A stretch of 64,000 nucleotides of DNA from Paenibacillus validus NBRC 15382. GTDB taxonomy: Bacteria; Bacillota; Bacilli; Paenibacillales; NBRC-103111. A program made the translations under genes and the position numbers. Positions 8,444 through 16,938 of this stretch are shown here, in pieces. Every line of letters begins with the position of its first letter. Within the stretch, counting starts at the first letter, position 1. The stretch covers positions 1-64,000 of the forward strand of contig NZ_BIMH01000026.1 in NCBI RefSeq assembly GCF_004000985.1, written 5' to 3'. The notes below the pieces were generated by a model, which did not search any database, was not told where the DNA came from, and worked only from the letters and a program-made list of their open reading frames with translations.

Positions 8444-9451
8444 ATGCTGTTTACTTCTTACCCCCTTAGGAACCTTACGCTGAAAAACCGGATTGTCATG
8501 TCGCCGATGTGCATGTATGCATGCGCCGATGAGTCGGGCCGTGTGAACGACTGGCATCGAATCCACTACCCGTCGCGCGCCGTCGGGCAGGTCGGTCTGA
8601 TCATCGTGGAAGCGACAGCCGTCACGGCGCAAGGGCGCATCTCCGCGAACGACCTTGGGATCTGGAGCGATGAGCATGTTGCCGGGCTGCGGGAGCTCAC
8701 GGCGCTCGTTCACGGTCAAGGCACGCATATCGGCATCCAGATCGCTCATGCCGGACGCAAGGCTACGGTAGACGGTCCGATCGTGGCTCCGTCGGCGATT
8801 GCATTCGACGAGAAGAGCCGGACGCCGGAAGCTATGACGCTCGAGCAGATCGAAGAAACGATCGCTGCCTTTGGCGCCGCCGCCCGCCGGGCGAAGGAAG
8901 CCGGCTTCGACGTGGTGGAGATCCATGCTGCGCACGGGTATTTGATCAATGAGTTCTTGTCGCCGCTGACGAACAAGCGCGATGACGCTTATGGCGGCGA
9001 TCGCGCCCGCAACTTCCGATTCTTGAGCGAGGTTGTCCGGGCGGTCCAAGCGGAGTGGGACGGTCCGTTGTTCGTGCGCATCTCCGCTAGCGACTACCAT
9101 CCGGAAGGCATGACGCCTTCTGATTACGTCGAGTACGCACGCCTGTTGAAGGAACAAGGCGTCGATTTGATCGACGTCAGCTCCGGCGCTCTCGTGCCGG
9201 TTCCACCGAAGGTCTACCCCGGCTACCAGGTGCCGTTCTCGGAGCAGCTACGGCGCGAAGCGGGCATTGCGACCGGCGCGGTCGGCTTGATAACCGAGGC
9301 CGAGCAAGCGGAGGAAATTTTGCAGAGCGGCCGCGCGGACTTGATATTCCTCGGTCGCGCGCTGCTGCGCGACCCGTACTGGCCGCGTACGGCGGCGAAG
9401 CGCCTGGGCGTACAGCTGGAGCCGCCCAAGTCGTATACACGCGCCTGGTAA
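8444..9451 (+). CDS. namA: NADPH dehydrogenase NamA (old yellow enzyme, YqjM type)
   Basis: This 335-aa FMN-dependent ene-reductase reduces activated C=C bonds of enals, enones and nitro compounds using NADPH. It has the YqjM-class SPMCMYA motif near residue 23, with the redox-tuning Cys, plus [11 protein letters not shown] and QIAHAGRKA. The substrate-binding segment [17 protein letters not shown] and [11 protein letters not shown] are conserved. It is monocistronic, with its own promoter and terminator. Oxidative or electrophile stress induction is known for yqjM; here only the inverted repeat at the transcript start hints at control. Confidence 0.9.
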   Translation: MLFTSYPLRNLTLKNRIVMSPMCMYACADESGRVNDWHRIHYPSRAVGQVGLIIVEATAVTAQGRISANDLGIWSDEHVAGLRELTALVHGQGTHIGIQIAHAGRKATVDGPIVAPSAIAFDEKSRTPEAMTLEQIEETIAAFGAAARRAKEAGFDVVEIHAAHGYLINEFLSPLTNKRDDAYGGDRARNFRFLSEVVRAVQAEWDGPLFVRISASDYHPEGMTPSDYVEYARLLKEQGVDLIDVSSGALVPVPPKVYPGYQVPFSEQLRREAGIATGAVGLITEAEQAEEILQSGRADLIFLGRALLRDPYWPRTAAKRLGVQLEPPKSYTRAW

Positions 9452-9479
9452 GAGCGGGCACCTGCGTGAAGACAGAGAG

Positions 9480-9512
9480 AGCCGTTCGGGATACATCCCG
9501 GACGGCTTTTTG
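9480..9512 (+). terminator. namA terminator
   Basis: AGCCGTTCGGG-ATACA-TCCCGGACGGCT followed by TTTTT; a near-perfect stem 30 nt after the namA stop. Confidence 0.85.
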
Positions 9513-9629
9513 TGATATCGCCGAATCATGGACGGAACTCAAGCACTTAGCATATTCGCTGCTTTCGCCGATCCCCTTGCCCGACAGCATACAAATAGGC
9601 CAACCAGAAGTTTCCGGCTGACCTAGAGA

Positions 9630-9681
9630 TACGAAAAAGCCTGTGTATCCCGTCCTCTATTCCCGAGAGGGGCGGATACAC
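9630..9681 (-). terminator. Terminator of the gapB-SR1P transcript
   Basis: GCCTGTGTATCC stems (9634-9645 and 9668-9679) pair around a second small GAGAGGGG-type stem. On the minus strand the helix ends in GGCTTTTTCG. It follows the SR1P-domain gene. Confidence 0.8.
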
Positions 9682-9694
9682 AGGCCTTCGGCTA

Positions 9695-9955
9695 TTAGCA
9701 GAGCTCGGTGTAGGTGCGCATATGCAGCGGTTGAGCGCCGTCTTCGCCCAAGCCCGCCCCACTTGACTCGGCAGACCGGCTGTTGCCGGAACACGACGGA
9801 TCGTCGCACTGGCTGTAATAGAAAGTTACTTTACGCGTCTCCTGCGTGCCGATTAGCTGCCCGCAGTGCTTGCACAGAATCGTTCCGAGATGCCCTTGCC
9901 CGGCCTCACTGACCTTCGCTGCAGCGTCTACCTTCAAACCACCGCTTCTTTCCAT
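9695..9955 (-). CDS. SR1P-domain (GapA-binding peptide-like) protein
   Basis: This 86-aa protein contains, around residues 23-55, LGTILCKHCGQLIGTQ followed by RKVTFYYSQC. This matches the SR1P family (MGTIVC..C...I..FE.EKVT.LYG.C), the peptide encoded on the dual-function sRNA SR1 of B. subtilis, which binds GAPDH and promotes its interaction with RNase J1. Here the domain is extended by ~22 residues at the N-terminus and ~30 at the C-terminus. The paired Cys residues suggest a metal site. The gene overlaps the GAPDH stop by 22 nt (ATG 9955, GAGGGAGAG 9 nt upstream), so it is co-translated with its presumed partner. The domain call is confident; the function here is inferred. Confidence 0.75.
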   Translation of the reverse strand: MERSGGLKVDAAAKVSEAGQGHLGTILCKHCGQLIGTQETRKVTFYYSQCDDPSCSGNSRSAESSGAGLGEDGAQPLHMRTYTELC

Positions 9956-10989
9956 GTTTCATCGCTCTCCCTCGGAATGGAATTCGATACGGTTTGCGCC
10001 AAATCCATGACGCGGTTAGCATAGCCCCACTCGTTGTCATACCAAGCCAGCACCTTCAACTGATCGCCCGCCGCTGCCACCGAAGGTCCGTCGATCACAG
10101 CCGACTTGTCGCAGCCGATATAGTCGGCCGACACAAGCGGCTCGTCAACGTAGCCCAGATAAGGCGCCATCACCCCTTGCGAAGCGGCAAGCAGCGCAGC
10201 CTGGGCCTCCGCCGTATCGACCTGACGCTTCAACTGCATGGTCAAGTCGACGAGCGACACGTCCGGCGTCGGTACCCGTATAGAGATACCGTTTACATAT
10301 GGCGCCAAGTGCGGCAGTACGTCGATCAGCGCCTTCCCTGCGCCGGTGCTCGTCGGAATGATCGACTGTGTGCATGCTCGTGCTCTGCGGAGATCCTTAT
10401 GCGGATTATCCATATGATTCTGATCGCCGGTAAATGCATGTACGGTCGTCATCCAAGCGCTCTTCACGCCGAAGCTCTGATCGATGACATGCAGAACCGG
10501 CGCGACGCAGTTGGTTGTGCAGGACGCTGCCGAAATCAAATGATGCTGCTGCGGAACATAGCGGTCGTCATTGACACCCATGACGACGGTGAGATCCATT
10601 CTTTTGCCCGGTGCGGTGATGATCACTTTGCGGGCTCCCGCCTGCAAATGCTTGGAAGCGCCCTCACGGTCATTAAACTTGCCGGTCGCATCGACAGCCA
10701 GCTCGACGCCAAGCTCCTTCCACGGAATGGCCACCGGGTCCCGCTCGTACACGATGCGGATCCTTGCTCCGTTAATTACCAGGTCCCCTCCGTCGACGCG
10801 GATGTCCGCCTTCCACGTGCCGTGGACCGTATCGTATTTCAACAAATGCGCGATCGTCTCCGCCGGGTACACCGAATTAACCGCTCGAACACCCAGCCCC
10901 CGCTTATCTGACTCAAAAGCATGCCGCACCAACAACCTGCCGATACGTCCCATCCCGCTTATCCCTATGGAACCTGCCTGATCTGCCAT
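9934..10989 (-). CDS. gapB: Glyceraldehyde-3-phosphate dehydrogenase, GapB (gluconeogenic, NADP-preferring) type
   Basis: This 351-aa enzyme has the catalytic AASCTTNC, PTSTGAGKAL and WYDNEWGYANRV motifs. GapB-like features are DATGKFN, TAPGK, NPHKDLRRARAC and VLAWYDNEWGY. The nucleotide-binding loop AVNSVYPAETIAHL lacks the NAD-selecting Asp found in GapA (ND-L). I infer NADP preference and a gluconeogenic role. ATG 10989 follows GGGAGGT; the frame extends upstream without family similarity. Its promoter carries a CcpN-like site. An SR1P-like gene overlaps its 3' end. Confidence 0.88.
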   Translation of the reverse strand: MADQAGSIGISGMGRIGRLLVRHAFESDKRGLGVRAVNSVYPAETIAHLLKYDTVHGTWKADIRVDGGDLVINGARIRIVYERDPVAIPWKELGVELAVDATGKFNDREGASKHLQAGARKVIITAPGKRMDLTVVMGVNDDRYVPQQHHLISAASCTTNCVAPVLHVIDQSFGVKSAWMTTVHAFTGDQNHMDNPHKDLRRARACTQSIIPTSTGAGKALIDVLPHLAPYVNGISIRVPTPDVSLVDLTMQLKRQVDTAEAQAALLAASQGVMAPYLGYVDEPLVSADYIGCDKSAVIDGPSVAAAGDQLKVLAWYDNEWGYANRVMDLAQTVSNSIPRESDETWKEAVV

Positions 10990-11037
10990 CGAGGTATACC
11001 TCCCGCGCTTGATATCGTGTGTATTATTTATAATTAA

Positions 11038-11066
11038 TGTATAACATATATTTAAATAGTATGCAA
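11038..11066 (-). promoter_or_regulatory. gapB promoter with CcpN-like operator over the -10 box
   Basis: On the minus strand TTGCAT (11061-11066), 17-bp spacer, TATACA (11038-11043). The overlapping sequence TATGTTATACA fits the CcpN consensus as I recall it (TRTGHYATAYW) at every position. CcpN represses gapB and pckA in B. subtilis during glycolytic growth. A CcpN gene is not in this window. Confidence 0.65.
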
Positions 11067-11116
11067 CATTTAAATCATTTCTTGTATTCTGATGCTTCAT
11101 AAATGAGAAAAGTGCA

Positions 11117-11160
11117 CAAAAAAACCTTCCCCTTTCAAAAGCTCCGATGCGGGGGAAGGT
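11117..11160 (-). terminator. Terminator of the KinB-like kinase gene
   Basis: ACCTTCCCC and GGGGAAGGT (minus-strand order) flank a loop of about 20 nt and are followed by TTTTTTT. Confidence 0.8.
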
Positions 11161-11228
11161 CGATTTCCCGAATGCATCCGAAGCTTAACAGGTGAAGGCA
11201 GCTCTTGTTAGGATATGACGTCTTACTC

Positions 11229-12491
11229 TCAGCACGTCGGAAGCGTAATGATAAACTTCGTCCCTTTTCCCTTCGTGCTGCTTACTTCAATTCCGCCGTT
11301 CATCGCCTTGGCGACGCTGAAGGCGACCATCGTGCCGAGTCCGGTTCCCTTGGTTTTCGTTGTATAATACGGCGTGCCCAGCCGTTCCACTTCCTCCGTC
11401 GACATCCCGGCTCCGCTATCGATGATGCAGATGCGCGCTTTCTTGCTGTCGCACACAGCTTTGACCTCAAGCGTTCCGCCACCCGGCATCGCCTCGATTC
11501 CATTCTTGAGCAGATTGATCAGGCATTGGCGGAACTTATGTTTATCGCCCAGCACGAATCCTTCTCCGACGCCGGACACTTTGATTTCAACCTTGCCGAG
11601 CAGCGCGTAGGGCTCCAGCACGCTGATCACGTAAGCAAGCTCGTCGGCGACCCGCAGCCGGGAGACCATTTCCGCTTCGGGCTTCGCATAGGCGAGATAG
11701 TCGGTTATGATGTGCTGTGCACGATCCATCTCTTCAAGCGTAAGCCGCAAATACCGGGCATCCTGCTCGTTGTCCTTATGGCGCTCCAGCAGCAGCTGCA
11801 AGAAACCGCGGGACACCGTCAACGGATTGCGCACCTCATGAGAAACACTCGCGGCAAGCTCGCCGATCACTTGAAGCCTCTGAATTTGCATCATCTCATT
11901 GCGCATAAGCATATTTTTGCGCATCGCCTCGATAAATCCGGCAATCATGCCCGAGCTCAAAGCCTGAATCGATAAACCAAGCAGTATGTACCCGGTCAGG
12001 GGATCGTGCACCTCTTCCGGAGTGTTCATGTAAAATCCGTAAAGCGACACCATGACGGACAACGTGGAGAGCAGAACGACGACGGAAATTTTCATTTTTG
12101 GAGAATAAGTACGGAACCGGATGATGCCGATTTGAATGAGCAGCGCCGTAACTGCATTGATGAGCAGCGTATACGGCGATGGATCGTGAATAAGCAAGAT
12201 ATCAAGCAGCAGCATGAATCCGGCAAGCCAAGCCGATATACGATGCCCTCCATACAGCGAGGCGATGATAAACGGTATCAGGTGCAAATCAAACTGATGA
12301 CCGGCCGTCAGCCCGATCGGGAACAACATGCACAATCCGATTGAAAGCAATCCCATCAGCGTATAACTGAGGTTGGGCAATTTATGTCTGCGCCGCTCCC
12401 CCCAGAATACATCATACAAAAAAATCGGAAATAAGATAAAAAAAAGATTGCTCAGCAGGCTGGTCAGCATGAACGACATGCGCTCCTTCAC
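11229..12491 (-). CDS. KinB-like membrane sensor histidine kinase
   Basis: This protein (up to 420 aa) has six membrane segments in residues 8-190, starting SNLFFILFPIFLYDVFWGE and including FDLHLIPFIIASLYGGHR. The dimerisation domain ELAASVSHEVRNPLTVSRGF carries phosphoacceptor His ~218. The ATPase domain has N-box NLLKNGIEAM, DSGAGM and TKTKGTGLGT. The topology, FILFP..LY.VFW and the ELAASV.HEVRNPLTV box closely resemble B. subtilis KinB, which feeds the Spo0A phosphorelay; the role is inferred from this. No response regulator is adjacent, as for phosphorelay kinases. The start is unsure: GTG 12491, ATG 12479 or ATG 12467; AAGGAG lies between the first two. Confidence 0.75.
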   Translation of the reverse strand: MKERMSFMLTSLLSNLFFILFPIFLYDVFWGERRRHKLPNLSYTLMGLLSIGLCMLFPIGLTAGHQFDLHLIPFIIASLYGGHRISAWLAGFMLLLDILLIHDPSPYTLLINAVTALLIQIGIIRFRTYSPKMKISVVVLLSTLSVMVSLYGFYMNTPEEVHDPLTGYILLGLSIQALSSGMIAGFIEAMRKNMLMRNEMMQIQRLQVIGELAASVSHEVRNPLTVSRGFLQLLLERHKDNEQDARYLRLTLEEMDRAQHIITDYLAYAKPEAEMVSRLRVADELAYVISVLEPYALLGKVEIKVSGVGEGFVLGDKHKFRQCLINLLKNGIEAMPGGGTLEVKAVCDSKKARICIIDSGAGMSTEEVERLGTPYYTTKTKGTGLGTMVAFSVAKAMNGGIEVSSTKGKGTKFIITLPTC

Positions 12492-12584
12492 GCAGAAATC
12501 TGGAAGTTGGATTCTACCCTTAGCAGTTCGACGTTCTGAAAATAGTTCCTGCTAATCGCGCATTTTTTTGGCATTATTACAAAA

Positions 12585-12628
12585 AAATCCGGCATCTTCT
12601 CTGCAACTGCAGATCAGAGCCGGATTTC
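12585..12628 (-). terminator. Terminator of the ThuA-like gene
   Basis: AAATCCGGCTCTG and the partly complementary AGATGCCGGATTT (minus-strand order) flank GCAGTTGC, followed by TTTTTT. Confidence 0.75.
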
Positions 12629-12671
12629 GCCTGCTCAGGCTTCGTGCGTAACGCCGCACGCGGTTTAGACG

Positions 12672-13403
12672 CTAGCCTTTCGCTTTAATCGTCTCAAGCG
12701 GTTTATGGTTGCCGTATGTCGGATACTCGCGAGTCGTCGGAGCTGCCCAATAAGCGGCGTTGCGAATAACCCGGCGAATTTGCTCATTATAATAGGTCGG
12801 GTACGCTTCATGACCGGGACGGAAATAGAAGATCTTTCCTTGGCCCCGATGGAACGTGCAGCCGCTGCGGAACACTTCTCCGCCTTCGAACCAGCTGACC
12901 ATGACAAGCTCGTCCGGAGCAGGGATATCGAAGTGCTCGCCGTACATTTCTTCTTCCGGGAGCTCGATGTATTCGCCGATTCCTTCGACGATCGGATGGT
13001 TAGGCGCTACGACCCAGATGCGTTCCTTCTCGTCCGCTTCGCGCCACTTCAGATCGCAGCCGGTTCCCATGAGCCTCTTGAACACCTTCGAGAAATGCCC
13101 CGAATGCAGCACGATCAAGCCCATGCCCTGCAGCACCCGTTGCTGCACGCGGTCAACAATTGCGTCCTGCACCTGGTCATGCGCTTTATGTCCCCACCAG
13201 ATCAGCACGTCGGTGCTGTTCAGTCGCTCCTCGGACAGACCGTGCTCCGGATCGTCGAGCGTGGCGTAGGCGACTTCCACGTCGGCGCCGAGTCCTTCGC
13301 CAATGGCCGTATGTATGCCTTGCGGATATACCGAGCGAATACGTTCACTTTCTTTCTCATGCCGAAATTCGTTCCAAACGGTGACGCGTAATTTTTGACC
13401 CAT
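12672..13403 (-). CDS. ThuA-like (trehalose utilisation) domain protein
   Basis: This 243-aa single-domain protein has a class I glutamine-amidotransferase-like fold. Recognisable segments are [14 protein letters not shown] at the start, [34 protein letters not shown] and [17 protein letters not shown] at the end. ThuA proteins accompany sugar utilisation genes, but the exact reaction is unsettled. ATG 13403 follows GGAGGG by 9 nt; the longer frame upstream to 13499 is not family-like. It is divergent from an AraC-type regulator, its likely controller. Confidence 0.85.
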   Translation of the reverse strand: MGQKLRVTVWNEFRHEKESERIRSVYPQGIHTAIGEGLGADVEVAYATLDDPEHGLSEERLNSTDVLIWWGHKAHDQVQDAIVDRVQQRVLQGMGLIVLHSGHFSKVFKRLMGTGCDLKWREADEKERIWVVAPNHPIVEGIGEYIELPEEEMYGEHFDIPAPDELVMVSWFEGGEVFRSGCTFHRGQGKIFYFRPGHEAYPTYYNEQIRRVIRNAAYWAAPTTREYPTYGNHKPLETIKAKG

Positions 13404-13550
13404 CGTCCCATTCCCTCCACATCTTGTGTTCGTGTTACTCTCAGTATAGTGATTCAAACGGGGAAAAGATATGCTTAATCCTGCTTCATCTATATGCAAT
13501 ACTGCTCTCCTCTATCGATTCGTGATATACTGGTTAGGGAAGTGACTACG

Positions 13551-14558
13551 ATGAAAGCTGGTCGTATATATGCAAAAGCGTTCTTCGGAAGCGAGGTCGG
13601 TTACGCTGTGAAACCTTTAATGCCGGTGCAGTCCGATGTCATGATCGAGGATGTCGTGTATCAAAATCCGCTGCTTTTTCTGAAAATATGGGAAATCCGC
13701 TCCGATAAGAGCGAAGATGGTACGAGCGGCTCTCCCGATCCGTGTCTGTGGCATTATCATAAAGAGGTCGAGTTTCTGGCGATCGTGGACGGCATGCTCG
13801 GCGTGCAGACGAAGCATGACTATGTTGCGCTTGGCCCCGGCGATGTGATGGTGCTGGGTTCCTCGCAATTGCACCGCACCCATAAGGCAGCCGTCGGGGA
13901 ATTAAAATATGTCGTGTTTCAGGTGGATTTGACGCAGCATTTTGACCAGAGCACGCTGCCTTATTTAAGCTCGTTCTCCGAGCTGACAGAGCCTTTGAGT
14001 AAACTGAACTACATCTTCGCCGAAAATGCCGCTGCCCGGGCGCAGGCTCACGCGCTGGTTATGAACATCTATACGGAGGCGCTGCAGCGCACGCGCGGAT
14101 ACGAACTCGCCGTCAGCTCGGCCATCAAGCAGCTGCTGCTGCTGTTGATCCGCTCGGACGAGCGGGGCGTGCTGGGCGGCGTGCAGGACGCTGACCTGCT
14201 GCGCTTGCGCCCGGCGCTGGATTATGTCGACCGCCACCTGAGCGAGAAGATCTCCGTGGAGGACGTATGTGCCGTGCTGCACTTGAGCTACCACTACTTC
14301 ATCAAGCTGTTCAAAAAGGTGATCGGCCTGTCGTTCATCGACTACGTGAACTACAAGCGCGTTAAAACCGCCGAGCGTCTGCTCCTGACGCAGGACCTCA
14401 GCGTCACCGAGGTCGGCGAGCGAGTCGGCATTCCGAACATGGCGCAGTTTTACAAGCTGTTCAAGCGCCACAACGCGTGCTCGCCGAAGACGTTCAAACA
14501 GCGCATGCAGAGCGGCGGCGGTCCGGCTTCCCGCGAAGCGGCAGCCGGGGCTGACTGA
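13551..14558 (+). CDS. AraC family transcriptional regulator with cupin sensor domain
   Basis: This 335-aa protein has an N-terminal cupin region (LWHYHKEVEFLAIVDGMLGV, ALGPGDVMVLGSSQLHRTHK), which binds a ligand in AraC relatives. The C-terminal double helix-turn-helix (about 225-325) includes ISVEDVCAVLHLSYHYFIKLFKKV and LSVTEVGERVGIPNMAQFYKLFKRH. I chose ATG 13551 because AGGGAAGTG precedes it; the frame extends upstream to 13494. Divergent transcription from the ThuA-like gene suggests control of a sugar-related pathway. Confidence 0.85.
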   Translation: MKAGRIYAKAFFGSEVGYAVKPLMPVQSDVMIEDVVYQNPLLFLKIWEIRSDKSEDGTSGSPDPCLWHYHKEVEFLAIVDGMLGVQTKHDYVALGPGDVMVLGSSQLHRTHKAAVGELKYVVFQVDLTQHFDQSTLPYLSSFSELTEPLSKLNYIFAENAAARAQAHALVMNIYTEALQRTRGYELAVSSAIKQLLLLLIRSDERGVLGGVQDADLLRLRPALDYVDRHLSEKISVEDVCAVLHLSYHYFIKLFKKVIGLSFIDYVNYKRVKTAERLLLTQDLSVTEVGERVGIPNMAQFYKLFKRHNACSPKTFKQRMQSGGGPASREAAAGAD

Positions 14559-14595
14559 GCCCACACTGCGCCGCATGGGCGCGGTATGGGCTCAG
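14556..14595 (+). terminator. Hairpin after the AraC gene
   Basis: TGAGCCCA and TGGGCTCA (8 bp) enclose a smaller GCGCC/GGGCGC stem, just after the stop. No T-run follows on either strand, so termination is uncertain. Confidence 0.4.
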
Positions 14596-14614
14596 ATAGC
14601 GGAATTACAGAGCG

Positions 14615-16186
14615 CTATTGGCTGTTTTTTCCAAGCCCCGTATTCCCCTTCGGCAGAGGCACCAGCCCCGGTCTCTCGCTTTCCTCCGGGTTCCACAGCT
14701 TCTCCGCCTCAGCCTGCAGCTCGCGCAGCGCCTGTTCAAGCGTCTTGCGCCCTTGAAGCACCTCGGCTGACTTCGTTTGCAGCTTCTTGAACACCTCCCC
14801 GCTGATGGTGCGGCCAAGCGATGACGATCCGTCGAATAATAGATCCGAGGGCCGCACCTTCAGGAACGCCTCCGTATGCTTGCCGGGGACGCTTGCCACC
14901 GGCATCGCCGGACTCGCCGGATAACGATCAACCTCCAGCCGTCTCGGCTCTTCTTGCTGAATCAGCTTGATCAGCTCCCAGGCGGCACGGCGGTTCGGGG
15001 AGTTGGCGCTGACCGCGAATATGCCCCCCAGCGAGAAGGTCATCGATTCCGAAGGGCGATCCGGATGAACAGGCTCGCTCGCCACGTCCCATTCCGGGGC
15101 ATTCTTCGAGGCCTTCAGCGTTTGGATATAGCTGTACCGCTGCAGCGTCATCGCCGCTTTCCCCGTCAGGAACGGGTCCGGGGTCCCTCCCGTCTCCGCA
15201 CGGTTGCTGCCGGATGCCGATTGAGGCGCTTCGTATACGGCCCCTTCGCGCAGCGCCTCAATCACGGTCGCCCACACCATCCGCCACTGCGGCGTATCGA
15301 TCGCCACCTGCCTGGTCTTCGGATCAATGATGGAAATTCCCGCCGCATTCGCCACCTGCATGATCATACTGGTCGGCCACGACCCGTTCCCCGTCGCCAA
15401 ACCGTACACGCCTTCCCGCCTGCCGCCTCCTTCGCCGATGGCGGCAGCTATGCCGAGCAGCTCCTCCCAAGACATCCCGTCTTCCGGATAGGCCACTCCA
15501 TAACGATCGAACAGCGCTTTATTGTAATAAACCGCAAGCTGGTCGAAGCTCGGGGCAAGGCCGTACAGCTTGCCGTCGCCTTGCTTGCGCAGCGCCTCGA
15601 TCAGGCCCGGATGGGCTGTCTTTAGCGGAAATCCGTCCTTTTTCACAACCTCATCGAGCGCGTACAGCTTGCCTTGACGCACAAGGGTCGCAAACTCCGC
15701 ACCGTTCACCCCCATCACATCGGGCAGTTCCTCAACCGGCCATGTCGATGGATTCGACCTCATCACGCTGCTGACCGGAGAGACGTCGCCGTACGGAATA
15801 ATCTCCACCTTCACATTCGGAAACTTCTTCTGAAAAACAGCCCCGTATTGCGACATAAACGCCTCTTCGCTGAAATAAGCCACCTTCAACGTCAATGCTG
15901 TATTCGGGTCTAGCGGCTGCAGCGCCGGGTCTTTCGGCTGGGTCACCAACGGAGTGAACGCCGATTTCAGCCGATCGGCTTCGGCCACACCGAATACAAC
16001 CGCTCCCAGCAAGGCGGCAGCAGGCAACCATAGCCATTTGCGGCTCCGCCCTCTAACCGGCGGCACCATCCGTACCCGCGCCTGCACCCGTTCGGCCAGT
16101 TCCTTCGAAAACCCGCCCTGAGACAACGGCAGCCGTCTTAACTGCTGTTCCCACGCTTCGGGTTCGTTACGCTCGTTTTTTGTCAC
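14615..16186 (-). CDS. Membrane-anchored solute-binding protein coupled to an ECF sigma factor (putative anti-sigma/sensor)
   Basis: This 523-aa protein has ~50 cytoplasmic residues (VTKNERNEPEAWEQQL..., with GGFSKELAERVQARVRM), one membrane helix (51-68, WLWLPAAALLGAVVFGV), then an extracellular ABC-type sugar solute-binding module. The last includes VAYFSEEAFMSQYG, FPNVKVEIIPYGD, DGKLYGLAPSFDQLAVYYNK and MTLQRYSYIQ. No lipobox or cleavable signal is seen, so it is tethered rather than released. GTG 16186 overlaps the sigma-factor stop (GTGA), implying strict co-translation. The layout is that of a membrane anti-sigma factor with a solute-binding ectodomain as sensor; this is inference. The cytoplasmic motif recurs in the partner of the second ECF factor at 40.6 kb. 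No permease or ATPase is linked. Confidence 0.75.
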   Translation of the reverse strand: MTKNERNEPEAWEQQLRRLPLSQGGFSKELAERVQARVRMVPPVRGRSRKWLWLPAAALLGAVVFGVAEADRLKSAFTPLVTQPKDPALQPLDPNTALTLKVAYFSEEAFMSQYGAVFQKKFPNVKVEIIPYGDVSPVSSVMRSNPSTWPVEELPDVMGVNGAEFATLVRQGKLYALDEVVKKDGFPLKTAHPGLIEALRKQGDGKLYGLAPSFDQLAVYYNKALFDRYGVAYPEDGMSWEELLGIAAAIGEGGGRREGVYGLATGNGSWPTSMIMQVANAAGISIIDPKTRQVAIDTPQWRMVWATVIEALREGAVYEAPQSASGSNRAETGGTPDPFLTGKAAMTLQRYSYIQTLKASKNAPEWDVASEPVHPDRPSESMTFSLGGIFAVSANSPNRRAAWELIKLIQQEEPRRLEVDRYPASPAMPVASVPGKHTEAFLKVRPSDLLFDGSSSLGRTISGEVFKKLQTKSAEVLQGRKTLEQALRELQAEAEKLWNPEESERPGLVPLPKGNTGLGKNSQ

Positions 16187-16731
16187 AGGGTATCCCTCCC
16201 TTCGGTTTCCAATTGCTGTGATATTTTCGCTCTTGCCCGCGACAGTCGCGACTTCATCGTCCCGACGGAAATGCCCAGCAGCTCCGCGATTTCGACATAC
16301 GACAGCTGATGATGCGCATGCAGCAGCAGCACCTCGCGCAGCTTCGTCGGCAGCTCCAGCACAAGCTTCCACACGTCCTCCTCCACGAGAGCGCTTAACG
16401 CTTGCGATTCGGCCGAGGCGACGGTTTCATCCCGCTTCAGCACGCCGAACGGCACAACGCGCCGAAACCACGCCGAGCGCCACTGATCGCGCACCGTATT
16501 GCGCGTAATCGCCAGCAGCCACGTCTTGATGCTCGCTTCACCGCGAAACGAGTAAAGCCGCTCATATACTTTCATAAATACATCCTGCGTAATGTCGTCC
16601 GCCGTCATCGGCTGACGCGTCAGAAAGAACGCGTAGTTCCATACATCCTCGCCATAGGTGAGCATCAGCTCGGATAAGATTTCGTTCTTATCCATACCTC
16701 CTGCGAGCGATTTCAAATACTCAAAGGCCAC
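16183..16731 (-). CDS. ECF-type sigma-70 factor
   Basis: This 182-aa protein has sigma region 2 (YGEDVWNYAFFLTR, ADDITQDVFMKVYERLYSFRGEASIKTWLLAITRNTVRD) and region 4 (LPTKLREVLLLHAHHQLSYVEIAELLGISVGTMKSRLSRARAKI). It starts with GTG 16731 seven bases after AGAGGTG. It is closely similar to the second ECF factor at 40.0-40.6 kb, so the two are paralogues. The upstream GGAAC-N16-CGTC suggests autoregulation. Its stop overlaps the start of the membrane partner. Confidence 0.9.
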   Translation of the reverse strand: MAFEYLKSLAGGMDKNEILSELMLTYGEDVWNYAFFLTRQPMTADDITQDVFMKVYERLYSFRGEASIKTWLLAITRNTVRDQWRSAWFRRVVPFGVLKRDETVASAESQALSALVEEDVWKLVLELPTKLREVLLLHAHHQLSYVEIAELLGISVGTMKSRLSRARAKISQQLETEGRDTL

Positions 16732-16755
16732 CCGGGTTCACCTCTCATCCAATTG

Positions 16756-16780
16756 GACGATGCAGGGATGGAAAGGTTCC
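16756..16780 (-). promoter_or_regulatory. Candidate ECF autoregulatory promoter
   Basis: On the minus strand GGAACCTTT (16772-16780) is followed by CGTC (16756-16759), giving GGAAC-N16-CGTC, the usual form of ECF sigma promoters. It lies 25 bp upstream of the ECF start codon. Confidence 0.5.
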
Positions 16781-16874
16781 CTTTTTCGCTGAAAAATCAT
16801 AAACGCCCGGCGCCGATTGCGGTCGAAAATACCTGCAGCAGCTGTCGAACGGACGCCGAATACAGCCGCTTTTT

Positions 16875-16900
16875 GTTTCACCCTCCCGCCACCCGGGTAA
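16875..16900 (+). promoter_or_regulatory. SigB-type promoter of the GlsB/YtxH genes
   Basis: GTTTCA (16875-16880), 14-bp spacer, GGGTAA (16895-16900). This fits the SigB consensus (GTTTaa-N12-14-GGGTAt) and lies 38 bp before the GlsB start. Confidence 0.75.
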
Positions 16901-16938
16901 AAGTAGACATGCAAGTAATCAACCTCAAAGGGAGCGTG

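Noticed and set aside
14615-16186. Ordinary lipoprotein substrate-binding protein of an ABC importer
   Set aside because: No lipobox or cleavable signal, ~50-residue cytoplasmic N-terminus, GTGA coupling to a sigma factor and no permease nearby argue against it.
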